DNA of 64,000 nucleotides, taken from positions 2,533,001 through 2,597,000 of the forward strand of contig NZ_CP015756.1 of the NCBI RefSeq assembly GCF_001877035.1, given 5' to 3'. Source of the stretch: Clostridium estertheticum subsp. estertheticum (GTDB lineage Bacteria > Bacillota > Clostridia > Clostridiales > Clostridiaceae). Under the pieces are notes generated by a model. That model was not told where the DNA came from, searched no databases, and saw only the letters and a program-made list of their open reading frames with translations. Both the position numbers and the translations under genes were made by a program. This document shows positions 28,855 to 39,446 of this stretch, one piece after another (the stretch's first letter is position 1; every line of letters starts with the position of its first letter).

Positions 28855-29112
28855 TTAAATCTCATCAGAAGAAATCGCATCATACGCTTCTGAAATCATT
28901 TCAAACTCTTCATCGTCTTCTATTGTAACTAAAATATCATTGCCATCTTCATCCTTTTCAATTCTTAGTGCAATTGCATCAATGTCTTCCTCTCCAGTTG
29001 GTGCAACTATAACATATTCCTTATCTTTAATGTCCAGTTTTGTCAGCACATCAAATTCTATTTCCTTACCTTCTTCATCATATAATAGTACAGTTTCTAC
29101 ATTGTTATCCAT
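28855..29112 (-). CDS. DUF1292 family protein (YrzB-like)
   Basis: A strongly acidic protein of 85 residues with the pattern LYDEEGKEIEFDVLTKLDI and further Glu/Asp-rich strands. The family is widely conserved downstream of ruvX (yrrK-yrzB in Bacillus), but its function is unknown. AAAGGAGA precedes the ATG. It is 86 bases after ruvX. Confidence 0.88.
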   Translation of the reverse strand: MDNNVETVLLYDEEGKEIEFDVLTKLDIKDKEYVIVAPTGEEDIDAIALRIEKDEDGNDILVTIEDDEEFEMISEAYDAISSDEI

Positions 29113-29198
29113 TTTTTTATCTCCTTTTACATTATGTAATAAATAATATTGCAGCTCCGCAGGATATGATTTAATCTCCTGTTTTGTTATAGTTCATT

Positions 29199-29618
29199 TT
29201 ATAAACGTGTACCTAAACTGTCTAAGTATCCTTGCAAAATGAATGTAGCTGCAATTTTATCAACAATTTTTTTTCTTTTCGACCTTGATAAATCACCTTC
29301 AAGCATTACTCTATTAGCAGCGACTGTAGTTAATCTTTCATCCCACATTTTCACTTCTAAGTTCAATGTCTCTCGGAGCTTTTCACAGAACCGTTGAACC
29401 TTTTCTCCTTGAGGTCCAATAGTACCATTCATATTTTTAGGAAGTCCTGATACAAAACTTTCTACATTATATTTTTTACATATCTTGTCAATTTCTTCTA
29501 TGTCTAATACTATGCTTTTTCTTTTAATTGTTGTAATTCCTTGTGCAGTTAACCCAAGTGGATCGCACACAGCTATCCCTATTGTTCTATCTCCAATATC
29601 TAATCCTAGTATTCTCAT
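29199..29618 (-). CDS. ruvX: Holliday junction resolvase-like protein RuvX (YqgF)
   Basis: RuvX/YqgF is a small RNase-H-fold nuclease implicated in pre-16S rRNA processing and junction resolution. The catalytic first strand is [17 protein letters not shown] (Asp at residue 7), and a second conserved acid is in WDERLTT near residue 95. The length of 139 is normal. GGAGG precedes the ATG. The order alaS-ireB-ruvX-DUF1292 is conserved in many firmicutes. Confidence 0.92.
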   Translation of the reverse strand: MRILGLDIGDRTIGIAVCDPLGLTAQGITTIKRKSIVLDIEEIDKICKKYNVESFVSGLPKNMNGTIGPQGEKVQRFCEKLRETLNLEVKMWDERLTTVAANRVMLEGDLSRSKRKKIVDKIAATFILQGYLDSLGTRL

Positions 29619-29666
29619 GTAAACCTCCTTTACCGTTAGCCTTATTATATTACAGTATTATTTTAA

Positions 29667-29698
29667 AAAATAAAATGCCCATATGGGCATTTTATTTT
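29667..29698 (-). terminator. Intrinsic terminator overlapping the end of ireB
   Basis: A 14-bp perfect stem (29667-29680 with 29685-29698) has a 4-nt loop and T-rich tails. It includes the last codons of ireB. A U-rich tail follows on the minus strand. Confidence 0.8.
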
Positions 29699-29949
29699 TT
29701 TATGTCTAGATAAGATTTTAAAACTTCTTCTAATATTTCATCTCTTTCTAGCTTTCTTACTAACGCCCTTGCTCCATTATAGTTCGTTATATATGTAGGA
29801 TCACCAGAAATTAAATATCCTACCATTTGATTTACTGGGTTATATCCCTTTTTTATAAGCGAATTATATACGTCAGTTAGAATAGTTTTTGTTAAATCCT
29901 TTTTATCTTTTACAAAATCAAATTGGACTGTATTTTGATTACTATCCAT
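29692..29949 (-). CDS. ireB: IreB family protein (DUF965, YrzL)
   Basis: IreB is a small cytoplasmic protein; in Enterococcus it is a substrate of the IreK kinase and affects cephalosporin resistance. The product of 85 residues from the ATG at 29949 has the typical form ([38 protein letters not shown]). The frame is open 13 codons further, but an AAGGGGTG site supports 29949, and this gives the normal family length. It lies between alaS and ruvX, as expected. Confidence 0.9.
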   Translation of the reverse strand: MDSNQNTVQFDFVKDKKDLTKTILTDVYNSLIKKGYNPVNQMVGYLISGDPTYITNYNGARALVRKLERDEILEEVLKSYLDIKK

Positions 29950-30128
29950 TCTATACACCCCTTCCTTATAATACACTAAATACTGCAATTCACCATATTT
30001 TAGTACACTTGGAAATCACTTCGTAATATTTTATAATTTTTTTATAAAAAGTTGTACAATTATATACTAACATTAATTAAATTATTTCTAACTAATTATA
30101 TTATAAAACAACTATTACAAAAAGTATA
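29950..30128. other. A/T-rich spacer between ireB and alaS
   Basis: I found no gene and no clear terminator behind alaS. It probably holds a promoter for ireB, which I could not place with confidence. Confidence 0.4.
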
Positions 30129-32774
30129 CTATTTTACTAATCTTTCAATAATAGAGCATACATTCTCTATTGCTTCATCTAATTTATCTGGAAGTTTTCC
30201 GCCAGCCTCTGCCATATTCGGTCTACCGCCGCCGCCGCCGCCAGCAATCATAGCTACTTCTTTAATTATTTTCCCACAATGAATTCCTTTATCTATCGCG
30301 GACTTAGATGCCATTGCAATAAACTGTACTTTGTCACCTACACTACTTCCAAGTACTACTAAACCGTCACCTAGTTTATCGCGGAGTTTGTCAGCTAAAT
30401 CCCTTAATGCATCTGAATCCATATTACGTACAGTACCACAGATTACCTTAACACCTTTAACTTCTTTAACATTGTTTAACATTTCATCAACTGAAGAACT
30501 AGCTAGTTTTCCTTTTAATAATATTATTTCCTTTTCTTTATCTTTTAATTCAACTAATTGAATTTGTAATTTATTAATTATGTCCTTTTCGGAGCATTTT
30601 AATGTACTCGCAATATCTTTTAATTGATTATTTTTATCCTCTAAAAATTCAATAGAATTAATACCTGTTATAGCTTCAATTCTTCTAACTCCAGCAGCTA
30701 CCCCTGATTCAGATAAAATTTTAAAAAGACCTATTTCTCCTGTGTTTTTAACATGAGTACCTCCACATAATTCCTTACTGAATTCGCCTATAGAAACAAC
30801 TCTAACATCATTTTTGTACTTTTCATCAAACAAAGCTATGGCTCCACTTTCTTTAGCCTTTTCTATAGTCATGACACTCGTATTAACTGTATATGCCTTT
30901 AAAATATTGTCATTTACTATCTTTTGGACTTTAATAACTTCCATTTCCGTTAATGCTGAAAAATGGGTGAAATCAAACCTTAATCTATCTTCATTTACAT
31001 ATGATCCTGATTGATGGACATGATCGCCTAGTACCTTTTTCAAAGCCTCTTGAAGCAAATGTGTTGCTGAGTGATTTCTACAAATTTCATTTCTTCTATC
31101 CTCGTTAACCTTAAGAGTTACTAATTCACCTGCTAGCAATTTTCCATCAATCATTTTGACAAGATGTACAATTTTTCCAGAAATATTCTTTTTACAATCA
31201 TAAACCTCTGCCTTAAAATTATCATTAAAGATTATTCCCTTGTCTCCGATCTGACCTCCCATTTCAGCATAAAAAGGTGTAACTTCTGTTACAATTATTC
31301 CCTTTGAACCTTTTGAAAGTTCTGTAACAATCTCGCCTTCACTAATTAAAACTTTAACTTTAGAAAACAATTCAGTTTTATCATACCCTTCAAATTTTAT
31401 TTCTATATCTTTAGGAATTAAATTCAAAACATTGTCTGCGTTACCCATGTAATCTGAATGTCCCCTGGCATCTCTTGCCATCTGCCTCTGATTTTGCATT
31501 TCAGTATTAAATTCTTTCAAATCAATCTTTATGCCTACATCTTCGAGTATTTCTTCTGTAAGTTCATATGGAAATCCATAAGTATCATATAATTTAAAAG
31601 CCTTATCTCCACCTAATATTTTATCATTATTAACTCCAAGTTCCTCTATATATCCTTTTAATATATCCATGCCTGAATCTATAGTTTCAAGAAATCTTTC
31701 CTCTTCAATTTTTACAACTTTCTTAATATAAGAGGATTTCTCGCTAAGTTCGGGATATGCTACGCAGGAATTTTTTATAACCATATCACAGAGTTCATAT
31801 AAAAAAGTATTTTTAATTCCAAGTAGTCTACCATGCCTTGCTGCACGTCTTATTAGACGTCTTAAAACATAACCTCTTCCCTCATTAGACGGAAGTATTC
31901 CATCACTTATCATGAAAGTTGTACTCCTAACATGGTCAGTTATAATTTTTAATGATACGTCGCTTGCAGGGCTTTCTCCGCATTTAGCACCTGTAACCCT
32001 CGATACTTCATTTAAAATGTTTTTTATAGTATCCACTTCAAATATACTATCAGTGCCTTGCATTATAGCAGATATTCTCTCAAGTCCCATACCTGTATCT
32101 ATATTAGGATTCTTTAATTTATTATAATTACCTTTTTCATCCTTATCAAATTGAGTAAATACTAAATTCCAAAATTCTATTATTCTATCTTCATTTCCTG
32201 CTTCTATAAACTCTTCACTAGTCTTTATTCTACCTAATTTTACATTTCTATCAAAATGTATTTCTGAACTTGGACCACAAGGTCCCTGACCTATCTCCCA
32301 GAAGTTCTCTTCTTTTCCTAATTTAAAAATATGTAATGGATCAATATTTGTATTTTTATTCCATACATTAAAAGCCTCATCATCCTCTAAATATACAGTA
32401 ACATATAACATTTCTTTTGGTATATTTAAAACCTCAGTCACATATTCCCAAGCCCATGGAATAATCTCCTGCTTAAAATAATCACCAAAAGAAAAATTCC
32501 CTAGCATTTCAAAGAAAGTACCATGCCTTGATGTCTTACCCACATTCTCGATATCTCCCGTTCTAATACACTTTTGACAGTCAGTTATTCTAACACTAGG
32601 TGGCGTTTGAATTCCTGTGAAATATGATTTAAGTGGTTGCATACCTGCATTTACAAGTAATAAACTATTATCATTCTTAGGTACTAGAGGGAAACTCTCC
32701 AGTCTAAGATGTTCTTTACCTTCAAAAAATGTTAGAAAGGATTCCCTAATTTCATTCAAGCCTAAATTCTCCAT
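30129..32774 (-). CDS. alaS: Alanyl-tRNA synthetase
   Basis: AlaRS charges tRNA-Ala and edits misacylated Ser/Gly. The class II catalytic core spans about residues 1-260 (motif 2 region [18 protein letters not shown] near 83), and the editing domain has the HxxxH ([12 protein letters not shown]) and CGGTH ([12 protein letters not shown]) zinc-binding motifs. A coiled linker and a C-Ala domain with a glycine-rich [15 protein letters not shown] close the 881 residues. GGAGGAGA precedes the ATG. A T-box leader upstream controls it. Confidence 0.97.
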   Translation of the reverse strand: MENLGLNEIRESFLTFFEGKEHLRLESFPLVPKNDNSLLLVNAGMQPLKSYFTGIQTPPSVRITDCQKCIRTGDIENVGKTSRHGTFFEMLGNFSFGDYFKQEIIPWAWEYVTEVLNIPKEMLYVTVYLEDDEAFNVWNKNTNIDPLHIFKLGKEENFWEIGQGPCGPSSEIHFDRNVKLGRIKTSEEFIEAGNEDRIIEFWNLVFTQFDKDEKGNYNKLKNPNIDTGMGLERISAIMQGTDSIFEVDTIKNILNEVSRVTGAKCGESPASDVSLKIITDHVRSTTFMISDGILPSNEGRGYVLRRLIRRAARHGRLLGIKNTFLYELCDMVIKNSCVAYPELSEKSSYIKKVVKIEEERFLETIDSGMDILKGYIEELGVNNDKILGGDKAFKLYDTYGFPYELTEEILEDVGIKIDLKEFNTEMQNQRQMARDARGHSDYMGNADNVLNLIPKDIEIKFEGYDKTELFSKVKVLISEGEIVTELSKGSKGIIVTEVTPFYAEMGGQIGDKGIIFNDNFKAEVYDCKKNISGKIVHLVKMIDGKLLAGELVTLKVNEDRRNEICRNHSATHLLQEALKKVLGDHVHQSGSYVNEDRLRFDFTHFSALTEMEVIKVQKIVNDNILKAYTVNTSVMTIEKAKESGAIALFDEKYKNDVRVVSIGEFSKELCGGTHVKNTGEIGLFKILSESGVAAGVRRIEAITGINSIEFLEDKNNQLKDIASTLKCSEKDIINKLQIQLVELKDKEKEIILLKGKLASSSVDEMLNNVKEVKGVKVICGTVRNMDSDALRDLADKLRDKLGDGLVVLGSSVGDKVQFIAMASKSAIDKGIHCGKIIKEVAMIAGGGGGGRPNMAEAGGKLPDKLDEAIENVCSIIERLVK

Positions 32775-32816
32775 ATTATCTCCTCCGTTTATTTAAAATT
32801 CATAAATTTTTATAAT

Positions 32817-33025
32817 ACAAAAAAACCTTCACTTCCCTAAAACAAGGGACGAAAGTTTTCCGCGTTACCACCCTAATTATATCGCTGTATAATTAATAAA
32901 ATTAACTATATAGCGATATCTCTCAATAAAAACAGGTTCAAAGATAGCTTCAATATACCTGTCAAGAAGTTTTCACCACCCACTTCCTCTCTAAATGACT
33001 CCATATATTTACTAACTCTCATCAT
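32817..33025 (-). promoter_or_regulatory. T-box riboswitch of alaS, specifier GCU
   Basis: The T-box core GGGTGGTAACGCGG reads on the minus strand at 32860-32873 and is followed by a terminator stem with a U-run at about 32818-32857. The candidate specifier codon GCU (Ala) lies at 32946-32948 in the stem I loop, with stem I running to about 33025. In the family, uncharged tRNA-Ala binds the specifier and stabilises the antiterminator. Boundaries are approximate and the specifier is read by position. Confidence 0.92.
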
Positions 33026-33141
33026 TACCTAATATTAACTTTACTTATTCATTAAAACGTATTTTAACTAAATGTCTTATTATATATAAATTATAAGTAA
33101 TAATCTATTTCTTGTCAATATTTAAGAATTAATTTCAAGAT

Positions 33142-34170
33142 CTAAAATAAATAATAATTTAAGTCCTCATATATAACTTTAATTACTACTCCTAGTGGTA
33201 CTGCAAGTATCATACCTAATATTCCTCCAACTGCTCCACCTATCATTAATAATAATATTACCGTTAATGGATGCATACTTATGCTTTCTCCAATTATTTT
33301 TGGTGATAATAAACTTCCTTCAATTTGTTGAAGCGCAAATATCCATATAGTTGTGTATAATGCTATTTTGGGAGATTCCAGTAGTGCAATCAAAATTATA
33401 GGGATTAGTCCAAATATAGGACCAAAATAAGGAATTATATTAAAAATACCATTTATTAAAGCTAATATTAATGGAAAATCGACTTTCATAAACATTAAGA
33501 TTAAAAAGGTAGCAACAGTTATAATTCCACATAAAATAAGCTGACTCATTATATATCTACCTAGAACCTTATCAATATCATCTATAATTTTTTTTATTAC
33601 ATTTCTGCTCTCTGGTGGGAAAATTATAAGTGTCTTGTTTATCATGTTTTCACTATCACATAAAAAGTAATATATTATTAAAGGCGAAACCATATAAGTT
33701 AATATATTCTCCCCCAGTCCCATGATAAAATCAAGTAACTTATTGAGTATTAAAAGAATTTGTGCATTAGATTTATAATATATAGTGTTTATAATACTAT
33801 CCATAATTTTATTTGTACTTAATACCTTTATTTTCGTTTTCGCATTAATTAAATAATTCCCCAAATCGTTTATTACTCTTTTTATAGATAAACTCTCTCT
33901 AAATATTGATGGTATCACCACTATAAATACTAGTAATATTAAAACTAATAGCCCAACTACTATTAAAGCAGATGCTGCCTTTTTGTTTGCCCCTCTTCTA
34001 ATCAGAAGCGTATATAATGGTTTTAGACCATACGCTATAATAAACGATATAAATATTAAATTTAATAATTGTTTAATAATTGGTATTCTAATAGCTATAG
34101 CGATTATAGCAATTAATATAACAATGCTTAAAACGCAAATAACTAACCTCTTTTTATTAATTTTTTTCAT
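33142..34170 (-). CDS. AI-2E family transporter (putative permease)
   Basis: This is a membrane protein of about 342 residues with some seven or eight hydrophobic segments, matching the AI-2E/PerM family, in which functions such as export of signalling molecules or Na+/H+ exchange have been proposed. The frame is open 30 codons further upstream, but AGGGG precedes the ATG at 34170. It overlaps the upstream PRC-barrel gene by 14 bases, so they are translated together. The substrate is unknown. Confidence 0.85.
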   Translation of the reverse strand: MKKINKKRLVICVLSIVILIAIIAIAIRIPIIKQLLNLIFISFIIAYGLKPLYTLLIRRGANKKAASALIVVGLLVLILLVFIVVIPSIFRESLSIKRVINDLGNYLINAKTKIKVLSTNKIMDSIINTIYYKSNAQILLILNKLLDFIMGLGENILTYMVSPLIIYYFLCDSENMINKTLIIFPPESRNVIKKIIDDIDKVLGRYIMSQLILCGIITVATFLILMFMKVDFPLILALINGIFNIIPYFGPIFGLIPIILIALLESPKIALYTTIWIFALQQIEGSLLSPKIIGESISMHPLTVILLLMIGGAVGGILGMILAVPLGVVIKVIYEDLNYYLF

Positions 34171-34663
34171 TTGATTTCCCCTGTACAAAAAAATTATGAG
34201 GCATACTTTTAAAACAATATTGATCGTGATTTGGAATATAAAGAATATTTTCTTCACCAAGTATTAATTCATTTATTAATATTATTCTTTTCCCACGAAG
34301 CAAATTCGTAATAAATCCTGAAGATACTATAACCCCTTTTATTATAAAATCGTTGCCTGTAAAGGTAATATCCTCCACCATGCCCAATACATTTTTGCAT
34401 ATATCTATTACATCCATACTAATAAAACTATGTAAGCATAAATGCGTACTTTTTTCTACTTTTTTAACTACCATATCTTTGTTAAAGTATATTATATCTT
34501 CTTTTAATACACTCAAATTTTTTTGAAAAAAGTTGTATGGAGATATTAGAAATCCAATTACTTTACCTTTATTAAAATCTATTAATAAGTCCTTAATAAA
34601 TCCAATTTTTTTACCATCTACACTCACAACATTCATAAATATAAAATCTTTACTTTTAAACAT
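34157..34663 (-). CDS. Protein with two PRC-barrel-like domains
   Basis: The product of 168 residues has two PRC-barrel-type segments. The first (residues 1-70) carries VVSVDGKKIGFIKDLLIDF, and the second (about 80-160) carries DVIDICKNVLGMVEDITFTG. PRC barrels occur in RNA maturation and photosynthetic proteins; the role of this one is unknown. AGGAGA precedes the ATG. Its stop overlaps the AI-2E-type permease start, and it lies opposite the nagZ-like gene. Confidence 0.75.
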   Translation of the reverse strand: MFKSKDFIFMNVVSVDGKKIGFIKDLLIDFNKGKVIGFLISPYNFFQKNLSVLKEDIIYFNKDMVVKKVEKSTHLCLHSFISMDVIDICKNVLGMVEDITFTGNDFIIKGVIVSSGFITNLLRGKRIILINELILGEENILYIPNHDQYCFKSMPHNFFVQGKSNEKN

Positions 34664-34827
34664 ATTATCTCCTATATTAAAAAAATTTAATTGTTTTTGG
34701 TAAACTTATCTTTTCCAATTAGTATAAAAAATATTACATAAAATAAAGATAAATGATTAAAGTGATATTTGGACTTATAAAATTAAAATTCACATTTAAT
34801 TTTTCCTATAAATTGCAATTATTATTG

Positions 34828-34856
34828 TTGCTTATATATCTTTTAAATAGTATAGT
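34828..34856 (+). promoter_or_regulatory. Candidate sigma-A promoter of the nagZ-like gene
   Basis: TTGCTT (34828-34833) and TATAGT (34851-34856) are spaced by 17 bases on the plus strand, about 55 bases before the start codon. It rests on consensus only. Confidence 0.45.
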
Positions 34857-34911
34857 TACTTAGTAATTTTAAATATTTTGTTTATTTTTAGAAAAGAGGT
34901 TTAATTTAATA

Positions 34912-36141
34912 ATGAAAAAATCAATTATAAGAATCTTATTAATTAGTAGTTTATTATTATCAGGTTGTAATAATTCTGATCATAGCTCTTTATCTAATGT
35001 TAAAACTAAGGATGAAGTCACTATTATGAAGACAAAGCCTATTGACTTAGTCCAAAAAAAAGTTGATTCTATGAATTTAGATGAAAAAATCGGTCAGTTG
35101 GTAATCGTTGGACTGGATGGTTATTCAATAAACAATAATATAACTAATTTAATTAAACAACATAAAGTTTCTGGAGTTATTTTATTTAGTAAAAATGTAG
35201 AGAATTCTAATCAACTAGTTAGCTTAATTAATTCAATTAAAACCAATAATTCTTTAAATAAAGCACCTCTATTTGTCTCTGTTGATGAGGAAGGTGGAAG
35301 GGTATCAAGGATGCCATATGAACTAAAAAAGCTTCCATCAAACCAAATAATAGGTAATTTGAATGATTCTGACTTAAGCTACAACATTGGAAAAATAATT
35401 GGAGATGAACTTAAAATTTATGGATTTAATATGGATTTTGCTCCCGTACTAGATATAAATAGTAACCCAAATAATCCTATAATAGGAGATAGATCATTTG
35501 GTAATAATTCAAATATTGTGAGCAAACTAGGAATCAAAACCATGAAAGGCATGAGTGATAACAATGTAATTCCGGTTGTAAAACACTTTCCTGGACATGG
35601 TGACACATCAGTTGATTCCCATGTAGGTCTTCCATTAGTAAATAAAGATATAAATGAACTTAATAATTTTGAACTATTACCTTTTAAAAACGCTATAAAA
35701 AATAATGCTGATGCTATTATGGTGGCTCATATTTTGCTAAGTAAAATAGACAATGTAAATCCTGCTAGCATGTCAAAAGTTGTTATAACGGATATACTAA
35801 GAAAAAAGCTTAAATTTAACGGAGTGGTTATTACTGATGATATGACCATGGCGGCCATAATAAAATATAACGACATTGGTGATGCTGCAATTAAGTCTTT
35901 TAATTCTGGTAGTGATATTATTTTAGTATGCCATGAATATGCTAATGAGCTAAAAGTAATTAATTCACTAAAAACTGCAGTCCAGAACAAAACAATATCA
36001 GAAAAAAGACTTAATGAGAGTGTGTACCGTATACTAAAACTCAAAGAAAAGTATAAAATCAATAATGATACGTTAAATACCATAAATACCAATAAAATCA
36101 ATGAAATTAATGATAAAATAAAATCCTTCTCAAATAATTAA
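34912..36141 (+). CDS. Glycoside hydrolase family 3 lipoprotein, beta-N-acetylhexosaminidase type (NagZ-like)
   Basis: GH3 N-acetylglucosaminidases such as NagZ split GlcNAc from muropeptides for cell-wall recycling. The N-terminus is a signal peptide with lipobox LLSGC. Further motifs are MDFAPVLDIN, the GH3 signature KHFPGHGDTSVDSHVGLP near residue 223, and the segment GVVITDDMTMAA near 303, whose first Asp of the DDM motif is the usual nucleophile. The length of 409 is typical. GAGG lies upstream of the ATG at rather long spacing. It is one of only five plus-strand genes. Confidence 0.88.
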   Translation: MKKSIIRILLISSLLLSGCNNSDHSSLSNVKTKDEVTIMKTKPIDLVQKKVDSMNLDEKIGQLVIVGLDGYSINNNITNLIKQHKVSGVILFSKNVENSNQLVSLINSIKTNNSLNKAPLFVSVDEEGGRVSRMPYELKKLPSNQIIGNLNDSDLSYNIGKIIGDELKIYGFNMDFAPVLDINSNPNNPIIGDRSFGNNSNIVSKLGIKTMKGMSDNNVIPVVKHFPGHGDTSVDSHVGLPLVNKDINELNNFELLPFKNAIKNNADAIMVAHILLSKIDNVNPASMSKVVITDILRKKLKFNGVVITDDMTMAAIIKYNDIGDAAIKSFNSGSDIILVCHEYANELKVINSLKTAVQNKTISEKRLNESVYRILKLKEKYKINNDTLNTINTNKINEINDKIKSFSNN

Positions 36142-36192
36142 ATAAAAGTGGAACTACATTGATTAGTCCTCAATGAAGTTCCACTTTTATTT
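36140..36192. terminator. Bidirectional terminator between nagZ-like gene and second scaffold gene
   Basis: A 16-bp stem (36140-36155 with 36177-36192) and an inner 6-bp stem, with poly-A on one side and poly-T on the other. It stops the plus-strand gene and the oppositely transcribed minus-strand scaffold gene. Confidence 0.85.
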
Positions 36193-36201
36193 AGAATTAT
36201 A

Positions 36202-36585
36202 CTACCAAAGCTTCAGATTTTGTGACTCTCTGTAATTATTTATCGCATTATGTATAGTTTGCTCTGCGAGTACAGAGCAATGCTCTTTCACAACTGGCAA
36301 ACCCTCTAAAGCCTCAATAACTGACTTATTGGTTAATTTCCAAGCCTCTTCTAAACTTTTGCCTTTTATAAGTTCTGTCGCAATACTGGATGATGCTATA
36401 GCTGAACCACAGCCAAACGCCTTGAATTTAACGTTATTTATTATATTATCCTTTACCTCAATATAGATTTTCATTATGTCTCCACAATTAGGATCTCCTG
36501 CTTCTCCAATACCATTAGCATCACCTAATACACCCATATTTCTTGGACTATAAAAATGCTCCATAACCTTATCACTATATTCCAT
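36202..36585 (-). CDS. IscU/NifU-type iron-sulfur cluster scaffold, second copy
   Basis: An IscU-like scaffold of 127 residues. It keeps the three cluster cysteines C34 (NCGD), C59 (GCGS) and C103 (HCS) and the neighbouring Asp. It is clearly related to the scaffold at 37832 (about 140 residues) but lacks its acidic C-terminal tail. It lies 159 bases after mnmA, behind a terminator, and is transcribed by itself. GGAAAGGAG precedes the ATG. Which clusters it builds is unknown. Confidence 0.9.
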   Translation of the reverse strand: MEYSDKVMEHFYSPRNMGVLGDANGIGEAGDPNCGDIMKIYIEVKDNIINNVKFKAFGCGSAIASSSIATELIKGKSLEEAWKLTNKSVIEALEGLPVVKEHCSVLAEQTIHNAINNYRESQNLKLW

Positions 36586-36670
36586 AGTATTACTCCTTTC
36601 CTCTCAATAAATTGTTGATAATATCCTAACCGCTACTTTATAATATTAACTATTATTTCTTATAAATGCA

Positions 36671-36703
36671 GAGGGATATCTAGTTTTTAACTAGATATCC
36701 CTC
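36671..36703 (-). terminator. Stem-loop after mnmA, likely terminator
   Basis: A 15-bp perfect inverted repeat (36671-36685 with 36689-36703) with a 3-base loop, shortly after the mnmA stop codon. It has no long U-tract, so termination strength is uncertain. Confidence 0.65.
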
Positions 36704-36744
36704 CGCTATAATCATCCACTAAAGTAGCAATATTTATATTGAAT

Positions 36745-37821
36745 TTATAAAATTTTCTCTATTATCCCTCCACCAACTACTAAGTTTTCTAAATAGAAGA
36801 CTACCGATTGACCTTTGGTTATAGCTCTTTGTTTCTCATCAAAAACAACCTTTACTCTATTATTTTCCATAGGAATTAAAGTAGCCGATTGTGGAATTGC
36901 CGAGTATCTAATTTTAGCTGTAACTTTCAAATTTGAGGTTAATTTGTCGAAAAGAATAAAATTCAAATCTTTAGCTATGAGACCAGTTTTAAAGATATCT
37001 TCTTCATCACCTACTATTACTTGATTAGTAATAGGATTAATATCATTAACAAATACAGGTTTTCCTAGAGCAATGCCCAATCCTTTTCTTTGTCCTATAG
37101 TATAATACACTATTCCCTTGTGTTTTCCTATAACTACTCCTTGCTTATCAACAAAGTCTCCTGGTTTTATAACTCTACCACTATATTTTTTAATATAATT
37201 TCCATGGTCATTATCAGGTATAAAACAGATTTCTTGGCTATCCCTTTTTTTAAAAACTTCAAGACCAATTTTCTCCGCAATCTTTCGTATTTCTGGTTTA
37301 GTATATTCTCCACAAGGCATTAGAGTACGACTTAGTTGATCTTGCGTTAAACCATATAAAGCATATGTCTGATCTTTCTTATTATCTTCTGCATTCTTAA
37401 GCACGTATCTATCGTCTTGTTTTTCAACTTTAGCATAATGTCCTGTAGCTATATAATCAGCACCAAGTGCTCTCGCTTTTCTTAAAAATTCATCAAATTT
37501 AATAGTCCTATTACATACAATACAAGGGTTGGGAGTTCTACCTTCCATATATTCATCAATAAAATTATCAATAACATTTTTTTTAAAAACATCTTTAAAA
37601 TTCATAACATAAAATGGTATATCTAACACATCAGCAACACGCCTTGCATCATTTGCAGCTGATATAGAACAACATCCACCTTCATTTTCCTCATAATCCG
37701 GATTATCTGGTGAGAGCTTCATCATAATTCCTATAACCTCATAGCCTTGCTCTTGCAAAAGATACGCCGCTACAGAGCTATCTACTCCACCACTCATTCC
37801 AATAACTACTTTTTTCTTCAT
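36745..37821 (-). CDS. mnmA: tRNA-uridine 2-thiolase MnmA
   Basis: MnmA adds sulfur to U34 of tRNA-Lys, Glu and Gln, using persulfide from a cysteine desulfurase. The PP-loop SGGVDSS is at residues 10-16, the first catalytic cysteine occurs in NPCIVCN near residue 100, and the second in SQEICFIPD near 198. The length of 358 is normal. GGTGA lies ahead of the ATG. It directly follows the cysteine desulfurase and scaffold genes, which are its sulfur source. Confidence 0.97.
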   Translation of the reverse strand: MKKKVVIGMSGGVDSSVAAYLLQEQGYEVIGIMMKLSPDNPDYEENEGGCCSISAANDARRVADVLDIPFYVMNFKDVFKKNVIDNFIDEYMEGRTPNPCIVCNRTIKFDEFLRKARALGADYIATGHYAKVEKQDDRYVLKNAEDNKKDQTYALYGLTQDQLSRTLMPCGEYTKPEIRKIAEKIGLEVFKKRDSQEICFIPDNDHGNYIKKYSGRVIKPGDFVDKQGVVIGKHKGIVYYTIGQRKGLGIALGKPVFVNDINPITNQVIVGDEEDIFKTGLIAKDLNFILFDKLTSNLKVTAKIRYSAIPQSATLIPMENNRVKVVFDEKQRAITKGQSVVFYLENLVVGGGIIEKIL

Positions 37822-37831
37822 TTAAAATCAC

Positions 37832-38260
37832 CTATTCTTCTGGTATTTCACCATGTATGTCATCGTGTTCTTCATAATCAAATTCCTCTAGACCAGCTTT
37901 TTTTCTATAATCATTTATTGCCATATGAATTGCTTCTTCAGCTAGTACCGAGCAATGCATTTTTATTGCTGGAAGTCCATCTAGAGCTTCAGCTACAGCT
38001 TTATTTGTTAATGTCCATGCATCATCTATAGATTTACCTTTAATAAGTTCTGTTGCCATACTTGAAGAAGCTATAGCTGATCCACAACCAAAGGTTTTAA
38101 ATTTTGCATCTACTACTATATTATCTTCAACTTTTAAATAAACTTTCATAATATCTCCACATTTAGCGTTACCAACTTCACCTATACCACTAGCATTTTC
38201 AATTTCTCCTACATTTCTTGGATTAGTAAAATGGTCCATAACTTTTGCACTGTAATCCAT
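37832..38260 (-). CDS. IscU/NifU-type iron-sulfur cluster assembly scaffold
   Basis: IscU-like scaffold of 142 residues on which Fe-S clusters are formed before transfer. The cluster cysteines C34 (KCGD), C59 (FGCGS) and C103 (MHCS) are conserved. Its last 20 residues are strongly acidic (DYEEHDDIHGEIPEE), unlike the second copy. It starts one base after the desulfurase stop codon and ends 10 bases before mnmA, consistent with an rrf2-nifS-nifU-mnmA operon. AAGGGGG precedes the ATG. Confidence 0.93.
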   Translation of the reverse strand: MDYSAKVMDHFTNPRNVGEIENASGIGEVGNAKCGDIMKVYLKVEDNIVVDAKFKTFGCGSAIASSSMATELIKGKSIDDAWTLTNKAVAEALDGLPAIKMHCSVLAEEAIHMAINDYRKKAGLEEFDYEEHDDIHGEIPEE

Positions 38261-38261
38261 A

Positions 38262-39446
38262 TTATTTTTCCCCCTTCTTTAAGTAGTCATCATATAATGG
38301 TGACATATCTCTTAATCTTTGTATAACTTTTGGAACCGTTTCTAATACATAATCTACTTCTTCCTCAGTGGTAGCATCACCTATTGTTAATCTAAGTGAT
38401 CCATGAGCTATCTCATGAATAAGGCCAATTGCAAGGAGCACATGAGATGGATCTAATGACCCAGATGTACATGCACTTCCACTTGATGCTGCGATACCCT
38501 TTGCATCGAGCATTAACAATATGGATTCACCTTCAACAAATCTAAAACTAATATTAGAGTTTCCTGGAAGTCTTTTTTCTCCTATTGGTCCATTAAGCCT
38601 TGTGAACGGTACTTTTAATAATCCATTCATAAGTTTATCTCTTAAAATAACTAATTTTTTATTATTCTCTTCCATGTTCTCAACTGCTAGTTCTAGAGCT
38701 TTACCAATTCCAACTACGCTAGCTACATTTTCAGTACCAGCTCTTTTATTTCTTTCTTGTCCACCACCATGTATTAAATTTTCTATTTTAATACCTTTTC
38801 GTATATATAAAGCTCCTATGCCTTTTGGTCCGTAAAATTTATGACCAGCAAGTGATAATAAATCTATATTCATCTCTTTTACATCAACTGGTATATGCCC
38901 TACAGCTTGAACTGCATCTGTATGGAAGAGTATTTTTTTACTTCTACATAATGCTCCTATTTCTTTTATTGGTTCTATTGTGCCAATCTCATTATTAGCA
39001 AACATTACTGATACCAAAATTGTTTTGTCAGTAATTGCATTTTCTAGATCTTTAATATTAATAAATCCATATTCATCTACCGGTAAATACGTAATATCAA
39101 ATCCATTCTTAGCCAAATATTCACAGGTATGAAGTACTGCATGATGTTCAATTACTGTAGTAATTATATGATTTCCTTTTTTCTTGTAAGCAGAAGCAAT
39201 ACCCTTTATAGCCCAATTATCTGCTTCTGAACCACCACTTGTAAAAAATATTTCGCTTGAATCAGCATTTATCGCTTTAGCTACCTTGTCACGACCAATA
39301 TCAATTGCCTTTTTAGTTTCCCTTGCTAAAGTGTAAATCGAAGATGGATTTCCAAAATATGTTGTAAAATACGGAAGCATTTCTTCCACAACTTCTGGTT
39401 TAACATATGTTGTTGCAGCATGATCCATGTAAATTGATTTATTCAT
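38262..39446 (-). CDS. Cysteine desulfurase, NifS/IscS type
   Basis: PLP enzyme that takes sulfur from cysteine to form a protein persulfide for Fe-S clusters and tRNA thiolation. N-terminal [12 protein letters not shown], the PLP-lysine motif [12 protein letters not shown] near residue 203, and the active-site cysteine in [16 protein letters not shown] near 325 are visible. The length is 394. AAAGGAG precedes the ATG. It overlaps the Rrf2 regulator by eight bases and precedes the IscU scaffold by one base, the standard order. Confidence 0.95.
   Translation of the reverse strand: MNKSIYMDHAATTYVKPEVVEEMLPYFTTYFGNPSSIYTLARETKKAIDIGRDKVAKAINADSSEIFFTSGGSEADNWAIKGIASAYKKKGNHIITTVIEHHAVLHTCEYLAKNGFDITYLPVDEYGFINIKDLENAITDKTILVSVMFANNEIGTIEPIKEIGALCRSKKILFHTDAVQAVGHIPVDVKEMNIDLLSLAGHKFYGPKGIGALYIRKGIKIENLIHGGGQERNKRAGTENVASVVGIGKALELAVENMEENNKKLVILRDKLMNGLLKVPFTRLNGPIGEKRLPGNSNISFRFVEGESILLMLDAKGIAASSGSACTSGSLDPSHVLLAIGLIHEIAHGSLRLTIGDATTEEEVDYVLETVPKVIQRLRDMSPLYDDYLKKGEK

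Noticed and set aside
30052-30282. Plus-strand frame at the 3' end of alaS
   Set aside because: It is antisense to the C-Ala glycine-rich codons of alaS and has no independent support.
36671-36703. 15-bp palindrome after mnmA considered as a mobile-element end
   Set aside because: There is no target duplication, transposase or second copy; a terminator is the simpler explanation.
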